Shown one piece after another: positions 16,527-24,895 of a stretch of DNA of 64,000 nucleotides. Location of the stretch: positions 2,046,001 to 2,110,000 of the forward strand of contig CAWKKD010000005.1 of the NCBI GenBank assembly GCA_963850195.1, written 5' to 3'. A model generated the notes under the pieces. That model saw only the letters and a list, made by a program, of their open reading frames with translations, made no database searches and had not been told where the DNA came from. Made by a program: the position numbers and the translations under genes. Within the stretch, counting starts at the first letter, position 1; each line of letters starts with the position of its first letter. Origin of the DNA: Actinoallomurus sp963850195 (lineage in GTDB: Bacteria > Actinomycetota > Actinomycetes > Streptosporangiales > Streptosporangiaceae).

Positions 16527-16803
16527 CGGCGGCTTCCTCGGCGTCGAGGTCGCGGGCGAGCAGGGTGACGAGCACGTTCAGGGCGGTGTCGGCGTCCGGG
16601 CCGTCGGCCTCGAGGGTGACCTCTGTGCCGTGCCCGGCGCCGAGCGAGAGCACGGCGAGCATGCTGGCCGCCGGTACGGCACGGCCGTCGCCGACCCGGA
16701 TGGTCACCGGCGTGGGCTGCCCGGCCGCCGCCTTGACGAAGATCGCGGCGGGCCGGGCGTGCAGGCCGGTACGTGAGGCGATCGTGACGGTTCGCTCTGG
16801 CAT
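16519..16803 (-). CDS. ptsH: PTS phosphocarrier protein HPr
   Basis: A 94-aa HPr. His15 in TGLHARPAA is the phosphorylation site, and AASMLAVLSLGAGHG corresponds to the regulatory Ser46 region, with serine at 47. An acidic tail (DLDAEEAADA) extends beyond the usual 85-88 aa. The ATG at 16803 has an AGGAGG site. It lies 10 bases after the dehydrogenase and overlaps ptsI, so EI and HPr are made together with the sugar-specific proteins. Confidence 0.93.
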   Translation of the reverse strand: MPERTVTIASRTGLHARPAAIFVKAAAGQPTPVTIRVGDGRAVPAASMLAVLSLGAGHGTEVTLEADGPDADTALNVLVTLLARDLDAEEAADA

Positions 16804-16813
16804 CGCAGCCTCC

Positions 16814-17848
16814 TCAGGACTCGATGGTCACCTTGATGGCGCTGCCGCGGCCGACGATGTCGATCGCGGCGAGCACGTCCGTCAGCGGGAGCCGGTCGGT
16901 GATCAGGTCGGCGACCTCGACCGCGCCCGAGGCGATGAGGTTCAGGGCGTGGGCGTTGTGGCTCGGACTGGAGCCGTTGGCGCCGACGATGGTCAGCTCG
17001 CGGTAGTGCACGAGGTTGGAGTCGCACGCGATGACCGGGTCGTCCTTGGGCAGGCCGCCAAAGAAACTGATGCGGCCCTGCCGGGCGGCCATCTGAAGCG
17101 CCTGCTCCTGCGCGGCGCCCGAGGCGGCGGCGGTGATGACGACGTCGGCGCCGCGGCCGTCCGTCAGCTTGAGCACCTGGTCCACCAGGTCGGCGCCGTG
17201 GATCGCGGCGTCGGGCCGTACGCGCTCGGCGGACATGGCCAGGCGTTCGGGGTTCAGGTCGGCGAGGAAGACCCGTGCGGCGCCGCGCGAGCGCGCCAGC
17301 CGTACGTGCAGGCAGCCGATAGGACCGGCGCCGATGACCACGACGTCGTCGCCCTCGCCGACGCGTGCCAGCTCCTGCCCGTTGAGCACGCAGGCGAGGG
17401 GCTCGGCGACCGACGCCTCGGCGAACCCGACCCCGTCCGGGACTCGGTTCAGGCCGTCGACCGCGAGCACCTTGGCGGGCACGATCGTGTACTCGGCGAA
17501 CCCGCCGTCGTAGTGGTAGCCCATCGACTCCTGGTTCGGGCACACCGTCATCCGGCCGCGGCGGCACTCCCCACAGGTGCCGCAGGGAATCGCGGCGATG
17601 ACCTGGACGCGGTCGCCCGGCGCCCAGCCGGTCACGCCGTCGCCGACCTCGGCCACCTGCCCGGCGATCTCGTGGCCCATGACACGCGGCGGCCGGATGT
17701 GGTGGTGGCCGAACTTCGAGATCTTGACGTCGGTACCGCAGGTGGAGCAGTTGCGGACCCGGATCTTGACCTCTCCGGGACCGGCGTCCGGCTCGGCGGC
17801 GTCCTCGATTCGGATGTCACCGGGCGAATGGAAACGGGCGACCTTCAC
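16814..17848 (-). CDS. Zinc-dependent polyol dehydrogenase (MDR family)
   Basis: A 344-aa dehydrogenase. Catalytic zinc ligands are Cys in RNCSTCGTD, His-Glu in MGHEIAG, and the later Glu; the structural zinc set is IPCGTCGECRRGRMTVCPNQ, and VIGAGPIGCLHVRLA binds NAD(P). This is the sorbitol/threonine/galactitol-1-phosphate dehydrogenase group. The GTG at 17848 overlaps the IIA stop as GTGA. Within a PTS operon it most plausibly oxidises the imported hexitol phosphate to a ketose phosphate, as GatD does for galactitol-1-phosphate. A true MtlD (a different family) is not present here. The exact substrate is not decidable from sequence. Confidence 0.85.
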   Translation of the reverse strand: MKVARFHSPGDIRIEDAAEPDAGPGEVKIRVRNCSTCGTDVKISKFGHHHIRPPRVMGHEIAGQVAEVGDGVTGWAPGDRVQVIAAIPCGTCGECRRGRMTVCPNQESMGYHYDGGFAEYTIVPAKVLAVDGLNRVPDGVGFAEASVAEPLACVLNGQELARVGEGDDVVVIGAGPIGCLHVRLARSRGAARVFLADLNPERLAMSAERVRPDAAIHGADLVDQVLKLTDGRGADVVITAAASGAAQEQALQMAARQGRISFFGGLPKDDPVIACDSNLVHYRELTIVGANGSSPSHNAHALNLIASGAVEVADLITDRLPLTDVLAAIDIVGRGSAIKVTIES

Positions 17849-18291
17849 GCTGGTTCTTCCTCTCCGGCCGGCTGAAGCAGCCGTACCACCTCGTCGATGT
17901 CGGACGACTCCCGCAGCGCGCGAGCCTGGTCCGGGTCGAGCAGGATCTGGGCGAGCTCGGACAGCAGGCGTACGTGCCCGTCGCCGCGCGCGGCGATGCC
18001 GATGCACAGGACGACCTGCCGGCCGCCCCAGTCGACGCCGCCGGGGAAGCGCACGAAGGACACCGCGTCGTGGCGTATGACGTCCTTGCCCGCGAGGGTG
18101 CCGTGCGGGATCGCGACGCCCTCCCCGACGTACGTGGAGATCGAACGCTCGCGCTCGAGCATCGTGTCGACGTACGCGGGCTCGACCGCGCCGGCCCCGA
18201 CCAGCGCGGCGCCGCACTGGCGGATGGCGTCCTCGCGGTCGGCGGCCGTCGCGTCGAGCCGTACGTGCGCGGGGTCCAGCAGTTCAGGCAC
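17845..18291 (-). CDS. PTS IIA component, mannitol/fructose type
   Basis: A 148-aa cytosolic IIA. The phosphorylated histidine is His63 in VAIPHGT, and the preceding YVGEGVA is typical of the mannitol/fructose IIA family (PTS_EIIA_2). DAVSFVRFPGGVDWGGRQVVLCIGIA is cut here to its diagnostic part FPGGVDW, which packs next to the active site. It receives phosphate from HPr and passes it to IIB. The ATG at 18291 overlaps the IIB stop by 8 bases, and its own stop overlaps the dehydrogenase start. Confidence 0.9.
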   Translation of the reverse strand: MPELLDPAHVRLDATAADREDAIRQCGAALVGAGAVEPAYVDTMLERERSISTYVGEGVAIPHGTLAGKDVIRHDAVSFVRFPGGVDWGGRQVVLCIGIAARGDGHVRLLSELAQILLDPDQARALRESSDIDEVVRLLQPAGEEEPA

Positions 18292-18583
18292 CGACCTCGC
18301 CGCCGCTCTTGATCGCGTCGACGAGCCGGGTGACGGCGGGGTCGCCGATGAAGACCTGGAAGGTCACGAGGTGCTTGCCCGGCGCCCCCGCACCGGCGCG
18401 CGCCGCCAGGCCCGCGTGGCAGACCACGACGTCGGCGTCGTCCGGGATCGAGTTGACGGGCGTGTGCTCGACCTGGACGCCGGACTTCTTCAGTTGCTTC
18501 CTGAGCTGGCTCGCGAGCATGACGCTGCTGCCCATGCCCGCGTCGCAGGCCACGACGATCTTGTGGATGTCCTTGCCGTTCAT
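18284..18583 (-). CDS. PTS IIB component, mannitol type
   Basis: A 99-aa IIB protein. Cys13 in VVACDAGMGSSVM is the phosphocysteine; the P-loop C-D-A-G-M-G-S-S is characteristic of mannitol IIB. SIPDDADVVVCHAGL continues the fold. The ATG at 18583 is chosen because the frame upstream lies inside the IIC gene. It sits 4 bases after the IIC stop. In E. coli this domain is fused in MtlA; here it is a separate protein. Confidence 0.9.
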   Translation of the reverse strand: MNGKDIHKIVVACDAGMGSSVMLASQLRKQLKKSGVQVEHTPVNSIPDDADVVVCHAGLAARAGAGAPGKHLVTFQVFIGDPAVTRLVDAIKSGGEVGA

Positions 18584-18587
18584 TCGG

Positions 18588-19700
18588 TCACGCCTCCTGT
18601 GTCGCTGCCGTGGCGGTGGGCGCCGCCTCGGCGGGCTCGTCACTGGCATCCTCGGCCAGCTTGCCGAAGCCGAGAAGGGCCGAGCCGACGGCGAACGACA
18701 CCGCGGCGGCGATGAACACCCCGGCGAACACCCCGAACCAGCCACCCCTGGGGGTCTCGGCGGCGTACGCGAAGATGCTGCCCGGCGAAGGCGTCGCGAC
18801 CAGCCCCGCACCGGTGATCATGAAGGTGGCGATGCCGGCCGCACCGCCGGCCATCGAGGCCAGGATCAGGCGGGGCTTCATCAGCACGTACGGGAAGTAG
18901 ATCTCGTGGATGCCGCCGAGGAACTGGATGATGATCGCGGCCGGCACGCTGGGCCGGAGCGCACGTGGCCCGAACACCAGGTAGGCCAGGAGCACTCCGA
19001 GGCCGGGACCCGGGTTGGACTCGAGCATGAACAGGATCGACTTGCCGTGGCGTACGGACTCCGCGACGCCGAGCGGGCCGAGGACGCCGTGGTTGACGGC
19101 GTTGTTGAGGAAGAGCACCTTGGCGGGTTCGATGAGCACCGAGGCCAGTGGCAGCAGATGGTGGTGGATCAGCCATTCGACGCCGTTGCCGGCGGCCGTG
19201 GTGACGGTGCGGACGACCGGCGCGATGCCCCAGACGCCCAGGATCGCCGCCGCCGCGCCGACGATGCCGGCCGTGAAGTTGTCGACCAGCATCTCGAAGC
19301 CGGCCTTGACCCGGTCCTCGATGAGCTCGTCGATCCGCTTCAGCACGTACGCGGCGAGCGGGCCGATGATCATCGCACCGAGGAACATCGGGATCTTGGA
19401 TCCGACGACCACGCCCACGGTGGCGACCGCACCGACGACGGCGCCGCGCTGGCCGTGGACCATCCGGCCGCCCGTGTAGCCGATGAGCACCGGCAGCAGC
19501 AGCGTGATGATCGGGTCGACGAGCCCGGCGAACTGCTTGTTGGGCAGCCAGCCCGTGGGGATGAACAGCGCGGTGATCAGGCCCCACGCGATGAACGCCC
19601 CGATGTTCGGCATCACCATGCCGGCCAGATGGCCGCCCAGGCGCTGGATCTTGGCCTTCAGACCACCACCGGTGATCTGGGGGGTGTACGCAGTGGCCAT
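18588..19700 (-). CDS. PTS IIC permease, mannitol type
   Basis: A 370-aa membrane permease. Several hydrophobic helices cover 25-350, with the conserved NNAVNHGVLGPLG and the substrate-binding GGIHEIYFPYVL (GIHE motif of mannitol IIC). The C-terminal tail (EPAEAAPTATAATQEA) is soluble. It takes up a hexitol, probably mannitol, with phosphorylation by IIB. The ATG at 19700 is preceded by GGAGG. It lies 38 bases after fruK and is followed closely by separate IIB and IIA genes. Confidence 0.9.
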   Translation of the reverse strand: MATAYTPQITGGGLKAKIQRLGGHLAGMVMPNIGAFIAWGLITALFIPTGWLPNKQFAGLVDPIITLLLPVLIGYTGGRMVHGQRGAVVGAVATVGVVVGSKIPMFLGAMIIGPLAAYVLKRIDELIEDRVKAGFEMLVDNFTAGIVGAAAAILGVWGIAPVVRTVTTAAGNGVEWLIHHHLLPLASVLIEPAKVLFLNNAVNHGVLGPLGVAESVRHGKSILFMLESNPGPGLGVLLAYLVFGPRALRPSVPAAIIIQFLGGIHEIYFPYVLMKPRLILASMAGGAAGIATFMITGAGLVATPSPGSIFAYAAETPRGGWFGVFAGVFIAAAVSFAVGSALLGFGKLAEDASDEPAEAAPTATAATQEA

Positions 19701-19738
19701 GGGGGCCTCCTAGCGGATTCGGTGATCTGCGTATCGGG

Positions 19739-20677
19739 TCATGCGATGAGCGACCGGTTGGGGTCCGGCCGCGGGTGGATGTGGACGTTGTCGCGCCGGA
19801 TGTCCTCCGGGCGCGGCATGCGGCTCGCGGGCAGGGAGACGGCGGCGGCCCCCCACGCGAGCCCCTCGGCGAGCGCCGCGCTGCCACGGGCCCCGGCGGC
19901 GAGAAAGCCGGCGAGCAGCGCGTCTCCGGCCCCGACCGTGCTCCTGGCCTCGGCGATCGGCGACTCGCCGATGGTCACCCCGCCGTCCTCGACGAGGACG
20001 GCGCCGTCCGCGCCCAGGCTCGCGAGGACGGTACGTGCGCCGCGTACGCGCAGCTCCTCGGCCGCCTCGATCGCGTCGCCGACGCTGTCGACCGGGCGCC
20101 CGACGGCCTCGGCCAGCTCCTCGCGGTTCGGCTTGACGAGCGCCGGGCCGGCGGCGATCGCGGCCAGCAGCGCCGGTCCGCTGGCGTCGACCGCGAACTG
20201 GACGTCCGCGGCGGAGAAGAACTCACACAACCGGGCATAGATGCCGATCGGCACGCCGGGCGGCAGGCTGCCGCAGGCGACCACCCAGCTCGCGGTCTCC
20301 GTCTCCCCCAGCACCGCGTCGGCGACCGCGTCCAGCTCCGCGCGGGACAGCGGCTCGCCGGGCTCGTTCAGCTTCGTCACCACGCCGTCGGGCTCGGCGA
20401 TGGTCACGTTGGAGCGCGTACGGCCCGCGACCGGGACCGAGCGGATCGGGATGCCGTCGGCGTCCAGCAGGCGTACGAGCTGGTCACCGTCGGCTCCCCC
20501 GACGGGCACGACCGCGACGGAGGGGATCTTGTTGGCGAGCAGCGCGCGGGAGACGTTGACGCCCTTGCCTCCGGGATCGAGCCGCGCCGACGTCGCGCGG
20601 GTCATCGTGCCCCGTACGAGCCGGTCCACCTCGATCGTCCGATCCAGACTCGGGTTGAGCGTCAGCGTGACGATCAT
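19739..20677 (-). CDS. fruK: 1-phosphofructokinase / hexose-phosphate kinase (PfkB family)
   Basis: A 312-aa PfkB sugar kinase. TLTLNPSLDRTIEV at the N-terminus, RLDPGGKGVNVSRAL (first PfkB signature) and STVGAGDALLAGF (anion hole and catalytic Asp) are diagnostic, and KLNEPGEPLS matches 1-phosphofructokinase and tagatose-6-phosphate kinase. The ATG at 20677 gives the usual length; an ATG at 20731 would add 18 residues and fall inside the operator. First gene of the operon. It phosphorylates a ketohexose monophosphate to a bisphosphate for aldolase. Whether the substrate is fructose-1-P or tagatose-6-P depends on the imported polyol. Confidence 0.88.
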   Translation of the reverse strand: MIVTLTLNPSLDRTIEVDRLVRGTMTRATSARLDPGGKGVNVSRALLANKIPSVAVVPVGGADGDQLVRLLDADGIPIRSVPVAGRTRSNVTIAEPDGVVTKLNEPGEPLSRAELDAVADAVLGETETASWVVACGSLPPGVPIGIYARLCEFFSAADVQFAVDASGPALLAAIAAGPALVKPNREELAEAVGRPVDSVGDAIEAAEELRVRGARTVLASLGADGAVLVEDGGVTIGESPIAEARSTVGAGDALLAGFLAAGARGSAALAEGLAWGAAAVSLPASRMPRPEDIRRDNVHIHPRPDPNRSLIA

Positions 20678-20730
20678 GCTCCGGCCCACCGGGCGGGCCG
20701 AGGTCGCTCGGCGTCCATCGTGTTGCTTCA

Positions 20731-20785
20731 CCGCCGTTTCTGTTTGATTTCCATTTGTTTACGCCCATATGCGCCCGTACGTCAA
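20731..20785 (-). promoter_or_regulatory. Promoter and operator of the PTS operon
   Basis: On the minus strand: TTGACG (20785-20780), 18-base spacer, TAAACA (20761-20756), then AAATGGAAATCAAACAG, which repeats the AAACA word. It mirrors the deoR promoter (14062-14103) in hexamers, spacing and GGCG(G/T)TAAACAAA context. The leader to the fruK ATG is about 70 bases. The remainder of 20786-20936 shows nothing recognisable. Confidence 0.7.
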
Positions 20786-20936
20786 GAGTTCCGGGCATAC
20801 CGATGGCGAGGATTCAGCGGAGCGCAGGGGTGATCAGGACCGTGCCGAGCGCCGCGCCCCGGCCGGAGGACGGAGCCGCGCCGTACAGGTCTGCGGACTG
20901 GGGCGGTGTCCTCGGCGAGCCCCTCGATGAGCTCGG

Positions 20937-22880
20937 TCAGGCCGGGAAGATGGGGAGTTGGACGCTGCGGCGGGTGCCGCCGCCGAGCGGGCTCGTGATC
21001 TCGAGCGTGCCGGCGAGGGACTCGACCCGGTCCTTCAGGCTGATCAGGATGGCGCCGCCGTCGAGATCGGCGCCGGAGCCGTCGTCGGTGATCGCTAGCC
21101 ACACCGAGGTCTCGCGCATGCGGACCTCCACCGTCACCAGCGAGGCGTTCGCGCGCTTGATCGCGTTCGTTACGGCCTCGGAGATGATGTAGTAGAGCGC
21201 GACCTCGAGGCGTTCCTCGAGGCGGCGCAGCCCCTCGAGGCGCAGCTCCACCGGCGCCCCGGCACGCCGCGCCAGAGCCTTCAGGGCGGGCTCCAGGCCA
21301 GCCCTGGACAATATGGCCGGGTGCAGACCCCGCGATATCTCCTGGAGGTCCTCCAGCACGCCCGTGAGGCCGCGTGCGGTCGTCTCGAGCTGTTCGCGCA
21401 GCGCTTCCTGCCCGGCCGGTACGGCCACCTCCGCGGCTCGCAACTCCAGGCCCAAGGACACCAGGCGTTGCTGGGCGCCGTCGTGGAGGTCGCGCTCGAT
21501 CCGGCGGCGGGTCTCGTCGGAGGCGGAGACGAGACGGGCGCGGGCCGCCGTGAGTTTCCCCTGGTTCTCGGCGTTCGCGAGCGCGGTGCCGACCAGCTCG
21601 GTGAACTCCATCATGCGTTCCTCGGTGCCCTCGGGGGCCTCGGCGCCGGCCGAGAAGGCGATGATCACGCCCCACATGCGTCCCTCGACCACGACCGGGC
21701 AGCCGACGCCGGAGTTGATCTCCCGGGTACGTGCCCAGACGCCGATCCCGCTGGTCGCGTGGCCGTAGTCGGAGGCACGTGCGGAGGCGCCGGAGGCCAG
21801 GATCCGCGCCTCCAGGCTCCGGCCCTCTAGCGACCAGGACGATCCGACCATCGGGACGGGGTTGCCCTCGGTGCCCCAGACCCCGACGACGGTCTCCATC
21901 CGGTCGAGTTCGAAGCGGCTGATCACGATCACGTCCGTGCCGAGCAGCCGGCCCAGCTCGCCCGCGACGGTCTCGAAGACCACCTTCGGCGAGGCGGCGC
22001 GCGCCACCAGCGTCGCCACGCGCCGCAACGCCGCCTGGTCGCCCGCGACCCGGCGGATCCGCGCCTGGCGCGCCTCCAGCGAGCCCGCCATCGCGTTGAA
22101 GGCGTGCTCCAGCGTGCCGATCTCGGTCAGCGACGTCTCGGGCATGCGGACCGTCAGGTCACCACCGGCCAGCCGGCGCGCCATCGTAGCGGCGCGGCGC
22201 ACCGGCCCCACGATGGCCCGCGTCAGATAGCCCGTGAACAGCAGGATCAGCAGCAGCGACCCCAGCGCGGCGCCCGTGGCGGTCAGCGTCCCCCGGCGCA
22301 CCGTGTCCATCGAGTGGCGCCCGCCGAGCAGCTCGGCGGACCGCTGGGTGTCCGTGAACGTGTCGAAGCCCTGCCGGAGCGTCTCCATCCGGTGGCGGCC
22401 GTCCGTGGTCACCTGGACGGTCTGGCGGCGCGATGGGTCCCTGCGTACCCGGTCCACCAGGGGGATGGAGTAATCATGGACGTAGAAGTCCGTGTTCCGG
22501 GCGATCTCCCTGGCCCGCGCTCCCTGGCCGCCACCGGCCCGGTCGGCGAGATTCTGGAAGTTGGCCACCTGGGCGGGGTACGCGGCGAGGGCGTTGTTCC
22601 ATGGTTGGAGGAAGGCGGTGTCGCCGGTGATCACATACCCCCGCTGGCCCGTCTCGAGGTCGATGATCAACCGCTCGAGACGGTTGGACGAGGCCATGAC
22701 GGCCTCCGAACGCTCGGTCAGCCGGGCGGCGTCAACGAGGCTTCCGATCGCCCCGTACAGGAGGGTGAAGGTGATCACCATCAGGCAGGCGACGACGGCG
22801 CTCGCAACCGCCATCCGGCGGCCCAGGCCTCGTCTCGCGCTCTGCCCCCCGCGCATGGGGAACAACGCCCATGCCCTCAC
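20937..22880 (-). CDS. Sensor histidine kinase, CHASE3-HAMP-GAF-HisKA_3
   Basis: A 647-aa membrane kinase. A first transmembrane helix (about 24-50), an extracytoplasmic CHASE3-like domain with LERLIIDLETGQRGYVITGD, a second helix (about 195-218), HAMP (about 218-272), GAF (about 290-440) and a NarL-class transmitter follow in order. The phosphoacceptor His is in ERDLHDGAQQRLV, and the HATPase has EAVTNAIKRANA and DDGSGAD boxes. It diverges from a NarL-type response regulator (22958-23617), its probable partner. The transmitter half is a close paralogue of the kinase at 5896-7761. The ligand of CHASE3 is unknown. Confidence 0.9.
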   Translation of the reverse strand: MRAWALFPMRGGQSARRGLGRRMAVASAVVACLMVITFTLLYGAIGSLVDAARLTERSEAVMASSNRLERLIIDLETGQRGYVITGDTAFLQPWNNALAAYPAQVANFQNLADRAGGGQGARAREIARNTDFYVHDYSIPLVDRVRRDPSRRQTVQVTTDGRHRMETLRQGFDTFTDTQRSAELLGGRHSMDTVRRGTLTATGAALGSLLLILLFTGYLTRAIVGPVRRAATMARRLAGGDLTVRMPETSLTEIGTLEHAFNAMAGSLEARQARIRRVAGDQAALRRVATLVARAASPKVVFETVAGELGRLLGTDVIVISRFELDRMETVVGVWGTEGNPVPMVGSSWSLEGRSLEARILASGASARASDYGHATSGIGVWARTREINSGVGCPVVVEGRMWGVIIAFSAGAEAPEGTEERMMEFTELVGTALANAENQGKLTAARARLVSASDETRRRIERDLHDGAQQRLVSLGLELRAAEVAVPAGQEALREQLETTARGLTGVLEDLQEISRGLHPAILSRAGLEPALKALARRAGAPVELRLEGLRRLEERLEVALYYIISEAVTNAIKRANASLVTVEVRMRETSVWLAITDDGSGADLDGGAILISLKDRVESLAGTLEITSPLGGGTRRSVQLPIFPA

Positions 22881-22957
22881 TACACATCCTCACGACCAGC
22901 GGAAACAGGCCGGAATGGGTTAGTCTCTAAGTCATCACTGTACGGCGGTGGGGGCTC

Positions 22958-23617
22958 ATGGCGGAACGGGGCGTCCGCATCGTGCTTGCGGATGACGACA
23001 TCCTTCTACGCGAAGGACTCGCCAGTCTGCTCGCACGTGCCGGGTTCGCCATCGTGGGGCAGGCCGGGGACGCTCCGGCGCTCCTGGATCTCGTGCGCGA
23101 GCACAAACCAGACATCGCCATCGTCGACATCCGGATGCCTCCCGCGTACGAAGCGGAGGGCCTCGACGCCGCGCTCACCATCCGCCGTGACTTCCCCGAC
23201 GTCGGGATTTTGCTGCTGTCCGCCCATGTCGAGGTCGACCAGGCGACCGAGCTGCTCTCCGCCGGCAGCCGGGTCGGCTACCTACTCAAGGGGCGGGTGA
23301 CCGAGGTGGCCGACTTCGTGGAGACCGTGGAGCGGATCGCCCACGGCGGCTCGGTGGTCGACCCAGGGCTGGTCCAGGAGCTCCTGTCGGCGCGCCGCAG
23401 GGACGACCCGCTGGAGGGGCTGACCGAGCGCGAGCGCGAGGTGCTCGCGCTGATGGCCGAAGGGCGGTCGAACACCGGGATCGCCCACCGGTTGTGGATC
23501 ACCGAAGGCACCGTGGAGAAGCACGTTCGCAGCATCCTCACCCGGATGCAACTGCCCGAGGCGGAGGACAATCACCGGCGGGTGCTGGCCGTCATAGCCT
23601 TCCTCGACGCCCGGTGA
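22958..23617 (+). CDS. NarL/LuxR-family response regulator
   Basis: A 219-aa regulator. The receiver has the acidic pair ADDD, the phospho-Asp in IAIVDIRMPP, and the Lys in YLLKGRV. After a linker, the LuxR helix-turn-helix (LTEREREVLALMAEGRSNTGIA, given here by its ends LTERERE and SNTGIA, then TEGTVEKHVRSIL) occupies about 150-215. The ATG follows CGGTGGGGGCTC. It is divergent from the CHASE3 kinase with 77 bases between, so the two promoters overlap. It converges on and overlaps the receiver-only gene by 26 bases. Targets are unknown. Confidence 0.92.
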   Translation: MAERGVRIVLADDDILLREGLASLLARAGFAIVGQAGDAPALLDLVREHKPDIAIVDIRMPPAYEAEGLDAALTIRRDFPDVGILLLSAHVEVDQATELLSAGSRVGYLLKGRVTEVADFVETVERIAHGGSVVDPGLVQELLSARRRDDPLEGLTEREREVLALMAEGRSNTGIAHRLWITEGTVEKHVRSILTRMQLPEAEDNHRRVLAVIAFLDAR

Positions 23618-23993
23618 CACCGCCGACGCACAGGACCGACATGATCTCGCGGATCGCCAGCCCGGACAGCTGAGCCTTGGACAGGAAAGCGGAGGCCGAG
23701 CTGGTCTCCAGCATGTCCTCGAAGTCGCGCTTCGCGTAGGTCGAGACGAGGATGAGACACGGCCGCCAGGCCCGGCACGCACTGGCGATGCGCTCGGCGA
23801 GCGCGAACCCGGACTCCTCGCCGAGACAGACGTCCACGAGGATGACGTCGGGCCGCAGCTCAAGGGTCCGGTCCATGGCCTCGGCACCGTCCGATGCCAC
23901 ACCGACCACAATGATCCCGTCCCTCTCGAGGGCCTCACGTGCGGCCTCAAGGAACCGGTCGTTGTCGTCGATGATTAGACAGCGCACGGCCAT
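23592..23993 (-). CDS. Stand-alone receiver-domain protein
   Basis: A 133-aa receiver domain without output domain. DD in CLIIDDNDRF, the phospho-Asp in VILVDVCLGEESG, Thr/Ser in LILVSTYAKRD and the Lys in AFLSKAQLSG are all present, so phosphotransfer is possible. A C-terminal GGVTGRRGRL tail is short and basic. The start is ATG 23993; longer frames upstream run into the DUF5999 leader. It may be a phosphate sink or a CheY/Spo0F-like intermediate for the nearby kinase or for the orphan kinase at 5896-7761. It is convergent with the LuxR-type regulator, with overlapping ends. Confidence 0.82.
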   Translation of the reverse strand: MAVRCLIIDDNDRFLEAAREALERDGIIVVGVASDGAEAMDRTLELRPDVILVDVCLGEESGFALAERIASACRAWRPCLILVSTYAKRDFEDMLETSSASAFLSKAQLSGLAIREIMSVLCVGGVTGRRGRL

Positions 23994-24154
23994 GAGAAAA
24001 GTTTCTCGCAGGGCATCGGGTCGGCGCATTGCGGCTAACCGGAAGACGTGCGGTACCGCTGGCATGGCCTTGAAATGGGGGTCTGCCGCGCTGACGCGTC
24101 CCCGCGCGCGAGGCATCGTAGAAGAGTGTCGAGCATAGGAGAGGAGGAACCCCC

Positions 24155-24352
24155 ATGTGCCAGCACTGGCCTCGGTGCCCCGGAGCGAACGCCGAAGATC
24201 ACACGGCCGCTCGCGTCGTGTCCTCCCACCCGGAACAGGGCTGGATCCTGCTCTGCAACGGTGTCGTCGTCTTCGACGACACGGGAGAGCTGTTCCCTGA
24301 CGGGCACTGCCTCGCGCCTCACCGGGCGCTCGGCCTGTCCGCCGTCGGCTGA
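24155..24352 (+). CDS. DUF5999 family protein
   Basis: A 65-aa protein beginning MCQHWPRCPGANAEDH, with ARVVSSHPEQGW, LLCNGVVVFDDTGELFPDG and APHRALG. These are the conserved words of DUF5999, a small actinobacterial family of unknown function. Three cysteines (positions 2, 8 and in LLCNG) and histidines could bind metal, but that is inference. A strong GGAGAGGAGGAA ribosome site precedes the ATG. It is divergent from the receiver-only gene. Confidence 0.85.
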   Translation: MCQHWPRCPGANAEDHTAARVVSSHPEQGWILLCNGVVVFDDTGELFPDGHCLAPHRALGLSAVG

Positions 24353-24540
24353 CGACTCTCGACGATCGTGAGGTAGAGATCATGCGCCATGTCCAGGTCG
24401 CGATCAGACATCGCCCGCCCGCCGTGCCCTGCGAACTCGACCTCCGATCGCCGTCCGGCCGCCGGCTTCCGTACTGAAGGACTCACGGGCGGCGTCCGCC
24501 CCGCCCGTGATCCGGTTCCCGTCGACGGCAGGAGTGCCCG

Positions 24541-24864
24541 GTGCAATCCGATCCGAACCCATCGGCCCCATCCGCCCCTTCGGCGACCGTGTTCATCTCC
24601 ATCGGTCTCTCACCCCAGGTCGCGCCCGGCGACCTCTCCGTGATCCGGCTGGCCCTCGACCACGCCGCACGACGTACCAGCGCCGGTGGACGTGCCGTCC
24701 GGTTCCTTCATGGGATGTACCTGCCAGCGCACCTGAGCCTGCTCTGCGCGTTCGCCGCGGACAGCGTAGAGGCGGTCCTCGAGGCGGCGCGCCTCACCGA
24801 ACTCCCCTTCACGCCGGTCGACGCCAATGTGGCCTCCTGGCTGGCCGGGCATCCGGCCGACTGA
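24541..24864 (+). CDS. Hypothetical small protein, ferredoxin-like fold suspected
   Basis: A 107-aa frame from a GTG at 24541. The segment LHGMYLPAHLSLLCAF followed by ADSVEAVLEAARLTELPF resembles small nickel-binding DUF4242-type proteins (a hydrophobic strand, then a helix with VxxAxxxAxLP), but the match is weak and from memory. No signal or membrane segment; codon use fits the genome. A clear ribosome site is lacking apart from GGCAGGAG. The 188 bases before it (24353-24540) hold no supported gene. Confidence 0.55.
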   Translation: MQSDPNPSAPSAPSATVFISIGLSPQVAPGDLSVIRLALDHAARRTSAGGRAVRFLHGMYLPAHLSLLCAFAADSVEAVLEAARLTELPFTPVDANVASWLAGHPAD

Positions 24865-24895
24865 TGTCGTACGGCCCGGGCCGCACGACCGAACC

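Noticed and set aside
24319..24411. Minus-strand 30-codon frame starting MSDRDLDMAHDL
   Set aside because: No ribosome site and it overlaps the end of the DUF5999 gene; no support beyond an open frame.
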